Positions 1-7,048 of a stretch of 25,281 bases of DNA are shown in pieces. Made by a program: the position numbers and the translations under genes. The stretch comes from a virus. The stretch spans positions 1-25,281 of the IMG/VR virus record IMGVR_UViG_3300042924_005066, one strand, 5' to 3'. Below the pieces are notes generated by a model. It did no database searches. It saw nothing but the letters and a program-made list of their open reading frames with translations, and was not told the origin of the DNA. Numbering within the stretch: position 1 is the stretch's first letter; each line of letters begins with the position of its first letter.

Positions 1-6
1 GCATGA

Positions 7-378
7 TTAGATCGTGTTATCTTGCGGGTTCAACATGTAAGAAACGACAACATCCACGGAGCTGCCAGTTCCTGCATAAGCACGGACAACGTCTTCCGAC
101 TGAACAATCACCTTGTTTCCAGTCATAAATTCAAGAGAAGACTGGTTAGGAACAGTGCCAGAAGTAATGAGGGAACCAGTGGTTGTACCACCGGACTTAA
201 TCAATTGAACGGTGACGTTCTGAGAATTGGGCGTCGTATTAGAAGCGAGAATACTGAGAATCACACCATAAGTACCAGCAGGAACACCACTGGCGTTGGA
301 CGTACCGGAAATAATCGCAGTCGGAGAGGTAGATCCGCTGGCGATATTTTGCCTAACTACCGAAACAAAACGTGCCAT
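7..378 (-). CDS. small beta-rich virion protein (hypothetical)
   Basis: A 123-residue protein rich in Thr, Ser, Val and Gly, with alternating hydrophobic residues that predict an all-beta fold. There is no signal peptide or membrane segment. The layout (a PAGTYGVILSILASNTT segment near residues 33-49, an SSLEF..GNKVIVQSEDVV segment near 80-98 and a final VVVSYMLN strand) resembles short cyanophage virion or tail-associated proteins as I remember them; this is not a database result. It lies 43 bases downstream of the tail-fibre-like gene on the same strand, which fits a tail or receptor-binding accessory role. No clear Shine-Dalgarno is seen before the ATG. A further minus-strand ATG sits at 2-4, so another gene may begin just beyond the left edge. 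Confidence 0.7.
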   Translation of the reverse strand: MARFVSVVRQNIASGSTSPTAIISGTSNASGVPAGTYGVILSILASNTTPNSQNVTVQLIKSGGTTTGSLITSGTVPNQSSLEFMTGNKVIVQSEDVVRAYAGTGSSVDVVVSYMLNPQDNTI

Positions 379-421
379 TTATTTGCGGATACCAGTCACA
401 GTTTTCTTAATTATAAGGTGT

Positions 422-2149
422 TTAACCAAGTGCAATAGCAAACACAATTGCCGTGTTATCTGCGTAGCTTTCAGTTGCCACATTGGACCCACTAATTCTT
501 AACGCAGAGGAGAACAAACCACTGACCCCTGTCACCGTGGCACCCGACACAGAGCTGGTGAAGACGCCACTGACGCCTGTAATGGTTGTAGCACGAATAA
601 CATTACCGGTAACTGTTGCGCCAGAAACAGTGGTGGTACCGACGACAGTTACACCAGTGAGATTTGTAAATAGCCCGGTATTGCCAGTGACCGTATTACC
701 AGAAACCGTCACGAAATTGGCGGTTGTGCCGGTGACGGTTGCACCTGTAACTGTTGTAAAGCCAGCGGTATTCCCAGTTAGTGCAGTAAATTGACCAACG
801 TTACCGGTAACAGTGGCACCAAAAACTGAAGTACTACCAACAAGGTTGACACCGGTCAACGTAGTAAATAAACCGAGGTTTCCGGTAATTGTCGTGCCGG
901 TGACTACGGTGAATGAGCCGGCATTGCCAGTAATCGTGTTAAATTGAGCGGCATTACCTGTAACTGTCTGGCCGGTTACCGTTGTGAAGCCGGCGGTGCC
1001 GCCTGTGATTGTGGTGAATTGAGCCAAACCTCCGGTAAAGGTCTGACCACTGATCGTTCCAGTGGCACTAATGCCAGAACTAAAGAGACCAGAGCCACCA
1101 ACAACGAGGTTGCCGTTGATATTGGCACTGCCTGTAACAGTGATTTGTTGGCGAACGATTCCTGTTGTGAACGTCGCCGTAATTGCATTGATATCAGTAA
1201 AGTTTCCGGTATTACCAGTGATCGTCCCACCAGAGATTGTGGTTAGACCAACGATTGTGCCGCCGGTAACGCTATCAAACTTACCGAAACCACCACTGAC
1301 TGTTACACCAGAAACCAGTGTGGTGCCAATGACATTAACGCCGGTGATATTGGTGAATTGAGCCGTAGTACCAGTTACTGTCGTACCACTGAGGGTTCCA
1401 GTGACTTGAACACCGGAGCTAAAGAAGCCAGATCCAAGCGCCCTAAATGTTCCAGAAACAGTTAGATCACCGCCAATTGTCTGGCCAGATGTAACAAGGG
1501 TCTGGAAAACGCCAGTGGTAAAGCTTGCGGTTGTACCTGTGACACTTGCACCGGATAAGGAAGACGTAAAGACGCCTGTTGCACCGGTGATATTTGTGAA
1601 GCGGCTAGTGACACCAGTGACTTCGCCAACCGACAAGAAGTTGGTAACAGTGCCTGTAATTGCAAATAAATTAGTAAATGCGCCGGTATTGCCTGTGACT
1701 GTGGCACCAGACACACGCGACGTGAAGGTACCAGAAACACCCGTCAGCGACGCAATGGTAAAAGTGTCTGCAGTCAAGTTGACCGCGTTGACATTCGTTG
1801 CGTTGACGTTTGTACCAGTCAGCGTTGTACCACTGAGGGTGCCGCTGACAGTTGCATTATTTTGTACGGTGAGCGAACTGATGGTTGCCGTATTGGAAAC
1901 CGCCAGGCCAGACGTTGTCGTTGTACCGGAAACTGTTAAGTCTCCACCAACGGTTACGCTGCCACTCACTGTGCCGCCAGTGCGCGGCAGGTAGAAAATA
2001 TTTAGATATGCCTTGGTACCAGATATTGTTAATTTCTTGTTTTTAATTGCCGGGTCAACTTCAGCAACCTTCACGACTGTGAATAGGTCGGCCTCGGCTA
2101 GGTCAATGCCCGCAATCTCTTGTAATTCGCTTATTCTGCGATTAGCCAC
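422..2149 (-). CDS. repeat-rich tail-fibre-like virion protein
   Basis: This 575-residue protein has a non-repetitive N-terminus (about residues 1-60, beginning MANRRISELQEI and containing LFTVVKVAEVDP and YLPRTGG). After it come some 480 residues of short repeats built on a G-N-T-G-x-F-T-x-x-T-G-x-T-V-T pattern of about 15-16 residues. The last 20 residues contain a VATESYAD segment. The N-terminus resembles those of cyanophage tail-fibre or appendage proteins, where it would attach the fibre to the virion. The repeat body suggests a long beta-helical shaft, and I infer host adsorption. The start is GTG (2147-2149); an ATG nearby is out of frame. Long plus-strand open frames opposite the repeats are by-products of repetition. 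There is no Cys, consistent with an extracellular fibre. Confidence 0.75.
   Translation of the reverse strand: MANRRISELQEIAGIDLAEADLFTVVKVAEVDPAIKNKKLTISGTKAYLNIFYLPRTGGTVSGSVTVGGDLTVSGTTTTSGLAVSNTATISSLTVQNNATVSGTLSGTTLTGTNVNATNVNAVNLTADTFTIASLTGVSGTFTSRVSGATVTGNTGAFTNLFAITGTVTNFLSVGEVTGVTSRFTNITGATGVFTSSLSGASVTGTTASFTTGVFQTLVTSGQTIGGDLTVSGTFRALGSGFFSSGVQVTGTLSGTTVTGTTAQFTNITGVNVIGTTLVSGVTVSGGFGKFDSVTGGTIVGLTTISGGTITGNTGNFTDINAITATFTTGIVRQQITVTGSANINGNLVVGGSGLFSSGISATGTISGQTFTGGLAQFTTITGGTAGFTTVTGQTVTGNAAQFNTITGNAGSFTVVTGTTITGNLGLFTTLTGVNLVGSTSVFGATVTGNVGQFTALTGNTAGFTTVTGATVTGTTANFVTVSGNTVTGNTGLFTNLTGVTVVGTTTVSGATVTGNVIRATTITGVSGVFTSSVSGATVTGVSGLFSSALRISGSNVATESYADNTAIVFAIALG
480..1990 (-). 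repeat. degenerate tandem coding repeats of the fibre gene
   Basis: The DNA encoding the fibre shaft is a run of degenerate repeats about 45-48 bases long. On the plus strand they show recurring short strings such as ccggtaac, ccagtgac and accggtg. Copies are diverged, and some units insert a TTVSG-type half-unit, so period and copy number vary. Such arrays can recombine and change shaft length. The exact unit count needs a dot-plot. Confidence 0.7.
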
Positions 2150-2203
2150 TACCTATTCACATAAATGCCCTTGGATCAATTATAGTTCCGTAAGTCCAAT
2201 ACA

Positions 2204-2509
2204 CTACTTAACCTTGATTTCAAGGCGGGGTAGCACGTTGGTCGCAAAGTTCCAGGCTGCTTGTACACCGGTTACCAAACCGCAGGACAGCAGAAACACC
2301 AGTAAAAGTTCGGCAACCGTCAAGTTGCGACGAACATAGACAACTTGCGGAGGTTGTTGAGCAATTTGTTGTTGTGCCATGGTTTGTTGAATCGCCAGCT
2401 CCTTGGCACGGGCCTTCATTTCTTCTAGCTGTTCGAGAGAAATCTGTGGAAGAGAAGGCAGCTGACTGGGGGGAATCTGATCTTCCATTTGGGCAAACTG
2501 TTTTCCCAC
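2204..2509 (-). CDS. small single-pass membrane protein, Gln/Pro-rich
   Basis: A 101-residue protein. The N-terminal half is polar, with PPSQLPSLPQIS followed by a Glu/Lys/Gln-rich stretch (about 25-53) likely to be helical. A hydrophobic segment at about 66-90 (AELLLVFLLSCGLVTGVQAAW) is a good transmembrane helix, and a short basic tail ends LEIKVK. No enzyme motif is seen. One membrane span beside the tail-fibre gene would suit a holin or spanin-type lysis protein or a virion membrane-interacting protein, but neither can be shown. The start is GTG at 2507-2509; an in-frame ATG seven codons later (2486-2488) is equally possible, as neither has a convincing Shine-Dalgarno. Only 31 bases separate it from the divergent plus-strand gene, so a bidirectional promoter must be very compact. 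Confidence 0.65.
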   Translation of the reverse strand: MGKQFAQMEDQIPPSQLPSLPQISLEQLEEMKARAKELAIQQTMAQQQIAQQPPQVVYVRRNLTVAELLLVFLLSCGLVTGVQAAWNFATNVLPRLEIKVK

Positions 2510-2540
2510 ACGTTAGCATCTGATCAAAACATTTGTCGTT

Positions 2541-2957
2541 ATGGCATACGGTCTAAGGAAAGGTTTAGAAGACATTGCACATGAACTGAAGGGTATTCGC
2601 AATATCCTGGCGAGCATGTGGCATAGCCGTTATGAAAACGGTGAAACAACGTCGCTGAACCCCCAGGCCTTTGCCGACGAGTACATCTCGACAGAAGAAT
2701 GTGCCCGGCGTCTGAATGTTTCTGACCAGACTCTAAGGAATTGGATTGCCATGGGGAGAAAAACCCCTGATAAGGGCTGGGTAGAAGGCATCCATTACAT
2801 CAATGCATGTCCCAACCCTTCCAAGAAGGCAGTCATCCGCATCCCTTGGAACTCGCTGGTGCAATCATTCGCCAAAAACCGAGAGACCTTGGTAGACGAT
2901 CACCGCAAGCAAATCAACCGGCTTTATAAATCAACGACGTTTGATGCGTTGGAATAA
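2541..2957 (+). CDS. excisionase/MerR-like helix-turn-helix protein
   Basis: This is the first gene of the plus-strand cassette and encodes 138 residues. Residues 49-70 (ISTEECARRLNVSDQTLRNW) form a recognisable helix-turn-helix of the excisionase/MerR type. The following GWVEGIHYI and VIRIPWNSLVQSF match the wing and the final helix that such proteins use. The N-terminus (1-30) is probably a helix for dimerisation. It probably binds DNA as a transcription regulator of the divergent operons or as a recombination directionality factor; I cannot distinguish these. Its stop overlaps the next start (TAATG), indicating translational coupling. A second, smaller protein of the same kind is encoded at 10607-10825. 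Confidence 0.7.
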   Translation: MAYGLRKGLEDIAHELKGIRNILASMWHSRYENGETTSLNPQAFADEYISTEECARRLNVSDQTLRNWIAMGRKTPDKGWVEGIHYINACPNPSKKAVIRIPWNSLVQSFAKNRETLVDDHRKQINRLYKSTTFDALE

Positions 2958-3415
2958 TGGCACACCGTTTTCGAGACGTTGATCTTTCCGCAGTTACCGT
3001 AGAGAACTGCGAGGAGTCCCTACCGGAATCATTGTTCCGGCAACTGGAGATGTTCTTGCCTCCCGAGGGCTCTTTCGACGACGGATGCCTGCGTCGATAC
3101 CTCGAAAACTTAAAAAACTATGAAGAAGAGGACGCCAATTCCAATATGACGCTAGCAAATCGCTTGCGGCTGGCGTTCCGTGACATGAGGCCCGACACAA
3201 TCTGTGGCAAATTCCCCCAGGCTGAATTGCCCCTCAAGCGTCGTCTCCGTTGTGTGGCCGAATATCTTATCAGGTCTGGTGAGTTGGATAAAGTACGCGA
3301 TGCGGAAGGAAAACTGATAAAAAAACGTGGCGTACTTGGCAAAATGGTCGTTTTATACCAGCCGACCGATAAACTGATTGAATCATTGGCCCGGCAGGGT
3401 TTGTTAGACGCATGA
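2957..3415 (+). CDS. hypothetical protein, possibly winged-helix
   Basis: A 152-residue protein I do not recognise. It is charged and mostly helical. Residues 1-55 are acidic. Residues about 65-120 (LANRLRLAFRDM, LPLKRRLRCVAEYLIRSGELDK) are basic and helical, and residues 120-152 contain a beta hairpin (KKRGVLGKMVVLYQPTDK) and a terminal helix. Helices followed by a basic hairpin resemble a winged helix, so DNA binding is conceivable but unproven. The start overlaps the previous stop by one base, and the end overlaps the next gene by four bases (ATGA), so the three genes are likely translated together from one early-type transcript. Confidence 0.6.
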   Translation: MAHRFRDVDLSAVTVENCEESLPESLFRQLEMFLPPEGSFDDGCLRRYLENLKNYEEEDANSNMTLANRLRLAFRDMRPDTICGKFPQAELPLKRRLRCVAEYLIRSGELDKVRDAEGKLIKKRGVLGKMVVLYQPTDKLIESLARQGLLDA

Positions 3416-3798
3416 ATCGCAGGGAAAAACTGATCGCATCCGTCATTGGCCCTGAGATGGATGAGACGAAAGCCAAAATGCTTGATGCAACAATCAAGTT
3501 AATTCTTGGTGATATGGGTGAGCACTACTCCAAGATGTGGGATGCCGAGGGCCCAGGCGTCATGGTGTTCCAGCCCGAGAATTTATCGCGGTCCATGTTC
3601 TTCCTGACCCTCAAGGAACTCCACGCCGCACAAGAGGAGTGCGAACGGGACAACGATGGAGATATGGCGGAGACATTCCGGCGAATCTTGCAGGCAGCGC
3701 AGAAGATTGACCCACAAGAAAAGGCAGGATACCTCATCAATGACAAGACTGGCCTTCGTTACTGCGAAGTGGACTACAACGCAGCTGCTGAGAGCTGA
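3412..3798 (+). CDS. hypothetical protein
   Basis: A 128-residue, Met- and Glu-rich, predominantly helical protein. It starts in an ATGA overlap with the upstream stop and ends in a TGATG overlap with the methyltransferase-like gene. No signal peptide, membrane segment, Cys cluster or catalytic motif is seen. The segment LKELHAAQEECERDNDGDMAE is a probable amphipathic helix. The tight coupling suggests that it works with its neighbours in takeover of the host or in nucleic-acid metabolism, but nothing in the sequence names a function. Confidence 0.55.
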   Translation: MNRREKLIASVIGPEMDETKAKMLDATIKLILGDMGEHYSKMWDAEGPGVMVFQPENLSRSMFFLTLKELHAAQEECERDNDGDMAETFRRILQAAQKIDPQEKAGYLINDKTGLRYCEVDYNAAAES

Positions 3799-4385
3799 TG
3801 CCGATTCAAAATATTAAGTCTCACGCGGAAGACCGTGAGCTGATCACCAACCAGGACTTGGTCGCATCGGCGCATGCACTCCTGGAGGGCATCGATCTGG
3901 ACGTTGCCAGCTCCAAGGTGGCTAATCAGTACGTCGAAGCAAAGGAATATTTCACTCCATCGGATGATGGGTTGAATTGCCAGCAGTGGTTCGGTAGTGT
4001 CTACTTGTTTCCGCCCAGTGGTACCTACTTTTGGGAACGGAAGAACCAACGGTGGAAGATGACGCGCTCAACGTCACCTACATTGACCTCTTCCCATGCC
4101 GTCTGGTTTCGAAAATTGTATAGATCGTGGATGGCCCGCGAGATCAAACAAGGCCTTTACTTTACGAATTGCCCGGACATGATCCGGTACGAACAAAAGC
4201 TGTTCGATTTTCCTGTCTGCATTCTCCGTACGGCCCCAACATTGCTCAAAAATACGAGCAATGGCGTTAGCAGACATAAGACCTGCACATCGTTTTTGGT
4301 CTATTTGCCACCGATGGAATCAGCCACGGAAGCAACCGAGCGTTTTCTTGATATTTATTCAGAAAAGGGCCGCATTCTCTACTAA
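3798..4385 (+). CDS. Dam-like N6-adenine methyltransferase-fold protein with degenerate motif
   Basis: This 195-residue protein resembles phage N-6-adenine methyltransferases (Dam family). The block at about 33-75 (DLDVASSKVANQYV, AKEYFTPSDDGLNCQQW, VYLFPPSGTYFW) follows the family layout, in which Asp/Ala-rich SAM-binding residues precede a motif IV of DPPY or NPPY type. Here that catalytic motif reads L-F-P-P-S-G, without the leading Asp/Asn and the Tyr. The C-terminal part (GLYFTNCPDMIRY, FDFPVCILRTAP) also fits the fold. Either this is a divergent active enzyme or a catalytically dead relative acting by binding. Its place next to dCTP deaminase fits DNA metabolism or protection from host restriction. 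The start overlaps the upstream stop by one base. Confidence 0.6.
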   Translation: MPIQNIKSHAEDRELITNQDLVASAHALLEGIDLDVASSKVANQYVEAKEYFTPSDDGLNCQQWFGSVYLFPPSGTYFWERKNQRWKMTRSTSPTLTSSHAVWFRKLYRSWMAREIKQGLYFTNCPDMIRYEQKLFDFPVCILRTAPTLLKNTSNGVSRHKTCTSFLVYLPPMESATEATERFLDIYSEKGRILY

Positions 4386-4417
4386 TTTTGTATACTGAAA
4401 AACGATTGAAGGCGACC

Positions 4418-5005
4418 ATGACGGTTCTTGCGGATTGGCAGATCAAGACCCTGGCAGAAGAAGAGGGCATGATTTCACCGTTCGTGGATCATGTCGTCAG
4501 CGAAGAAGACGGACGGCGCCTTTTGAGCTATGGGCTTAGCTCCTATGGCTACGACATCCGCCTTTCGCCCAGTCAATGCTTGATCTTTGGAAAAGTCCAG
4601 GCTGGTGACTGCGATCCCAAAGACTTTGATCCAGACATTCTTAAGCCTGCTGAATTACTGGAAGACGAAAGAGGCCAATATTTTCTTTTGCCTCCCTATG
4701 GCTATTGCTTAGGCGTAGCACGGGAGCGCCTGAAACTTCCCCGTGACGTGACTGTTGTTGCGGTTGGTAAGTCGACGTACGCTCGCTCGGGAATCCTTGT
4801 GAATATCACTCCAGCTGAAAGTGGCTGGGAAGGCTACCTCACGCTGGAGATCAGTAACTGCACCGGGCTTTTTAACCGGATCTACGCAAATGAAGGCATC
4901 ACCCAGCTCTTGTTTTATCGCGGGGCTCCCTGTGAAGTGAGCTACCAAGATCGCAAGGGTAAGTACCAAGATCAACCCCCCGAGGTTGTGTTGTCTCAGG
5001 TGTGA
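4418..5005 (+). CDS. dcd: dCTP deaminase
   Basis: A 195-residue enzyme of the trimeric dCTP deaminase/dUTPase superfamily. It converts dCTP to dUTP, feeding thymidylate synthesis for phage DNA. Visible family blocks are SSYGYDIRLS (about 41-50, nucleotide site), VGKSTYARSGI (about 116-126, the counterpart of the GRSSLAR phosphate-binding motif) and TPAESGWEGYLTLEISN (131-147), in which Glu144 corresponds to the catalytic glutamate. Length is normal for the family. I chose ATG 4418 because GAAGG lies six to seven bases upstream; an in-frame TTG at 4388 would add ten residues. It ends exactly where the convergent minus-strand gene ends, with no intergenic base. A TATACT box at 4391-4396 is a weak candidate -10 but has no good -35. 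Confidence 0.9.
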   Translation: MTVLADWQIKTLAEEEGMISPFVDHVVSEEDGRRLLSYGLSSYGYDIRLSPSQCLIFGKVQAGDCDPKDFDPDILKPAELLEDERGQYFLLPPYGYCLGVARERLKLPRDVTVVAVGKSTYARSGILVNITPAESGWEGYLTLEISNCTGLFNRIYANEGITQLLFYRGAPCEVSYQDRKGKYQDQPPEVVLSQV

Positions 5006-5380
5006 TCAGGCAAAAGATTTGCCGAAGCGTGGCTGAGGTTTATTGGCATAGTTGGTACTACCGGCGGTACCAATAGTGTCCCCAAGGCTGGGAAGTTCAG
5101 TACCATCGATAAACGCTGGATTACGTGGAGTTTTTCCACGGATTGTCGGCTCAGCAATCCCAGCTCGTTGACGGTATGTCCCAGCGGTCTTTGCGGCCCG
5201 CATGAATTTGGCAACACGCTCTTGTTTGTCATTCGTGGGTTCAATTACAGACTGCTCATCGTCTTCTAAACGACGCAAATCTGTGTCATAAATCTTTTCA
5301 GGATGTAGATCAGATACTTCAACACCTGAGGATCCAGAGTCGTGCCTGGGATCGTAGGTGGAATCAAAGAAATTTGCCAT
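5006..5380 (-). CDS. hypothetical polar protein
   Basis: A 124-residue polar protein starting MANFFDSTYDPRHDSG. It has an acidic N-terminus (VSDLHPEKIYDTDLRRLEDDEQ), a basic helical middle (KQERVAKFMRAAKTAGTYRQ) and a low-complexity Gly/Thr/Asn-rich C-terminus. There is no membrane segment or known motif. I use the ATG at 5378-5380; the frame extends nine codons further to a TTG, but that would be an unusual start. The gene is convergent with dcd (stops abut) and divergent from 5420-5770, leaving 39 A/T-rich bases that must hold promoter elements for both. The composition suggests a disordered accessory or virion protein, but the function is unknown. Confidence 0.6.
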   Translation of the reverse strand: MANFFDSTYDPRHDSGSSGVEVSDLHPEKIYDTDLRRLEDDEQSVIEPTNDKQERVAKFMRAAKTAGTYRQRAGIAEPTIRGKTPRNPAFIDGTELPSLGDTIGTAGSTNYANKPQPRFGKSFA

Positions 5381-5419
5381 AGTATTATTGTAAAAGGAAT
5401 AAATCAAGCCTTAGATATC

Positions 5420-5770
5420 ATGCATAACCAAGCCGCCGCGTTCTTGGATGCGTTTGTCGAAGATGAGGTGAAGTGTCGGTGCCTGGATCAAGACCAAGAC
5501 TTCGGTGCACCCATCGATAACCAAGAGAATGATGTTCCGTTGTACGATATGTACAATCGTGGACTGACGGCATGCGAGCAGGGACTGGAACGGAATCCGC
5601 TCAACATCGAGGGAATGGATCGTCCCGGAGTGACCGGTTACATTCCTTCGATGGAACAGGGTCTGGGGATGGGAGCAGCACCGAAGCCCCGGTCTCTGGT
5701 ACTGGAACTGGAAGGTCCAACGGAGGAAATGAAGGAGGAGTCCTTGAAAAGGCGTGGTTTGCGCCGGTAG
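5420..5770 (+). CDS. hypothetical N-terminal part of a DUF3310 protein (zero frame)
   Basis: 116 residues from ATG 5420, ending at TAG 5768-5770. The N-terminal 50 residues are acidic (FLDAFVEDEVKC, FGAPIDNQENDVPLYDMYNRG). The rest is linker-like (Gly/Pro, then EGPTEEMKEESLKRRGLRR). It does not resemble a complete known domain. The -1 frame continues past the stop into an obvious DUF3310 domain that has no good start codon of its own, and the splice would give about 214 residues, close to T7 gp1.7 (a DUF3310-containing nucleotide kinase). I infer that this is the first half of a frameshifted or broken gene. An AAGGA sits 21 bases before the ATG, too far for a normal ribosome site, so the start is uncertain. 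Confidence 0.55.
   Translation: MHNQAAAFLDAFVEDEVKCRCLDQDQDFGAPIDNQENDVPLYDMYNRGLTACEQGLERNPLNIEGMDRPGVTGYIPSMEQGLGMGAAPKPRSLVLELEGPTEEMKEESLKRRGLRR
5731..5752 (+). other. candidate -1 frameshift site
   Basis: A strong Shine-Dalgarno-like string (GAAGGAGGAG, 5731-5740) has no start codon at a suitable distance in the downstream frame. It lies six bases before an A-run, read in the zero frame as TTG-AAA-AGG and in the -1 frame as GAA-AAG. An internal Shine-Dalgarno upstream of an A-run is the stimulator arrangement known from bacterial dnaX. The heptamer is not a canonical X-XXY-YYZ, so a real indel mutation or sequence error is equally possible. Confidence 0.35.
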
Positions 5771-6063
5771 AAGACGAAGAGATTTCTGATTGCCCAGGGG
5801 GTGTTTGCCCCGTTCCCTGGCTTGTAAAAGAAGAAAGGCCTGAGGTTAGGGAGGATGTGGTTAATCATCCTTCCCATTACACCGATGGGGGCATTGAATG
5901 CATCGAAGCCATTGAGGCGGCTTTAACCACCGAAGAATTCCGTGGTTACTGCAAGGGAAATTGCATGAAGTATATTTGGCGTGAGCGCCATAAAGGCGGG
6001 ACAGAATCACTGAAGAAGGCACGGTGGTACCTGGATCGTCTTATTGAAATGGGCGAAGTTTAA
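5740..6063 (+). CDS. DUF3310 domain protein, T7 gp1.7-like (downstream frame)
   Basis: This frame encodes a linker with DCPGGVCPVPW and then a clear DUF3310 domain: VNHPSHYTDGGIECIEAIEA, FRGYCKGNCMKYIWRERHKGG and LKKARWYLDRLIE. The conserved features are the N-H-P-S-H-Y start, the G-N-x-x-K-Y centre and the final K-A-x-W-Y-L helix. DUF3310 is the family of T7 gp1.7, a thymidylate kinase-type protein, which fits the dCTP deaminase nearby. There is no ATG or GTG in frame at the point where coding-like sequence begins. The only candidate is GTG 5857, almost touching AGGGAGGA, and it would yield just the 68-residue domain. Translation by -1 frameshift from the upstream ORF is therefore plausible. 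The TAA overlaps the convergent nblA stop by four bases. Confidence 0.75.
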   Translation, partial: VLEKAWFAPVEDEEISDCPGGVCPVPWLVKEERPEVREDVVNHPSHYTDGGIECIEAIEAALTTEEFRGYCKGNCMKYIWRERHKGGTESLKKARWYLDRLIEMGEV

Positions 6064-6353
6064 AAGGGCTGGTACTCGTCTTCTTCGCTGTCCTCGTCGT
6101 CGTCCATCAAGCAAGCGGCGGCGAGTTCACACAGTTCTAAATCAGTGGGAAGATCCCAATCCAACTCAATATTTTCATCGGCCAAGATGGCTTTTACTGC
6201 GTGCCACTCCATGAGCCGTTGGTGGTACAGGTTCAGTAAAGCAGCGTATAACTCATCCCAGGTCATCTCCTGGGCTGTGAGTTCTGCTTTCCGCATGGAA
6301 AACTGCAATTCCAGTGGAAGTTGAAATTCACGGGGTTCGACTGAACGCTCCAT
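6060..6353 (-). CDS. nblA: NblA-like phycobilisome degradation adaptor
   Basis: A 97-residue protein. Residues about 10-58 (FQLPLELQFSMRKAEL, then MTWDELYAALLNLYHQRLM and HAVKAIL) follow the NblA pattern: a first helix with L-E-x-x-F-x-x-R, then a longer helix around an L-L-x-L-x-x-Q-like core ending with a charged surface. In cyanobacteria NblA brings Clp protease to phycobilisomes so that the antenna is degraded. Phage copies are known from Microcystis phage Ma-LMM01 and from an uncultured marine cyanophage. This protein is longer than host NblA (about 60 residues), owing to an extra C-terminal region (LPTDLELCELAAACL) and an acidic tail (DDDEDSEEDE). It is transcribed opposite the DUF3310 gene and 35 bases downstream of the endolysin gene, suggesting late or middle expression. 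The family call is from pattern recognition. Confidence 0.7.
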   Translation of the reverse strand: MERSVEPREFQLPLELQFSMRKAELTAQEMTWDELYAALLNLYHQRLMEWHAVKAILADENIELDWDLPTDLELCELAAACLMDDDEDSEEDEYQPF

Positions 6354-6388
6354 TCCACTTTGCAGGTCTTGTTCTAATTATTCTAAGC

Positions 6389-7048
6389 CTAGGTAGTAAA
6401 TATGGCGTCCAGCTCTTCTTGGCTGAATTCATCCCAGGGACGATCCGTGATCTGGAAATCGTTGGCAAACTTAGACAGAACATACGGGCTGATGTTTTCT
6501 TCCAGTTCGCGGATTGCCCGTACTTCATGCGGAGCAGCGCTGTAATTCCTAAATGCGGCTAGTAAAATTTGTGTGGATGCCCAGGGATTTGCATCTACTT
6601 CCTGGAGGAACAAGTCGACTTCTTCCCTACGCCGATCCAGGAGACCGCCGATAACTTTGTGTTCGGCATCAAAGATCCAACTGGACATTTCCTGTGTCGC
6701 CATGCAGAAGTCCTCTGCTTCAATGGCGTCGATTACGGAGCTGTACAGGAAGGGCTGCCATCCAATTGAGTGGATGAATGAAATCAATGCCTGCCGCATG
6801 CAGGGATCAAGACCAAGATTGAGCTTAGTCAGCTGACTGTCAATGATTTGCACTTCGTAGAACAAGTGTTGCAAGGCTTTTTCTTTGCTGCAACACTGCC
6901 CTTGCTTAACAGGAGAGCCGTCTGGGTAATACTGAGTGCCGTAACCAATGGTGTAAGGTTCACCACCAGTGGTTAAGTCTGGGTACGCCTTTTCGCTGAA
7001 ACCTTCGTACTTGCGAATTAAGTTAATCGCATGCGAAAAGTCGGACAT
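6389..7048 (-). CDS. GH24-type endolysin (phage lysozyme)
   Basis: This 219-residue protein has an N-terminal phage lysozyme domain, about residues 1-150. It hydrolyses peptidoglycan for host lysis. The catalytic triad region is visible: Glu15 in IRKYEGF, Asp24 in AYPDLTTGG and Thr33 in PYTIGYGTQ, the E-(8)-D-(n)-T arrangement of T4 lysozyme with a slightly longer loop. Later conserved parts include QALISFIHSIGW and IGGLLDRRREEVDLFL. Residues about 150-219 are a C-terminal extension of unknown role ending in an acidic stretch. There is no signal peptide, so export would need a holin. The ATG at 7046-7048 has no Shine-Dalgarno but directly follows a perfect stem-loop, which suggests translational control. 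Confidence 0.88.
   Translation of the reverse strand: MSDFSHAINLIRKYEGFSEKAYPDLTTGGEPYTIGYGTQYYPDGSPVKQGQCCSKEKALQHLFYEVQIIDSQLTKLNLGLDPCMRQALISFIHSIGWQPFLYSSVIDAIEAEDFCMATQEMSSWIFDAEHKVIGGLLDRRREEVDLFLQEVDANPWASTQILLAAFRNYSAAPHEVRAIRELEENISPYVLSKFANDFQITDRPWDEFSQEELDAIFTT

Noticed and set aside
483-1994. Several plus-strand open frames (Val/Pro/Thr-rich) opposite the fibre repeats
   Set aside because: They are antisense reflections of repeated Thr/Gly/Val codons on the minus strand.
4388-4418. TTG start for dCTP deaminase and TATACT box as a promoter
   Set aside because: The ATG at 4418 has a proper ribosome site and gives the normal family length; the TATACT has no matching -35.
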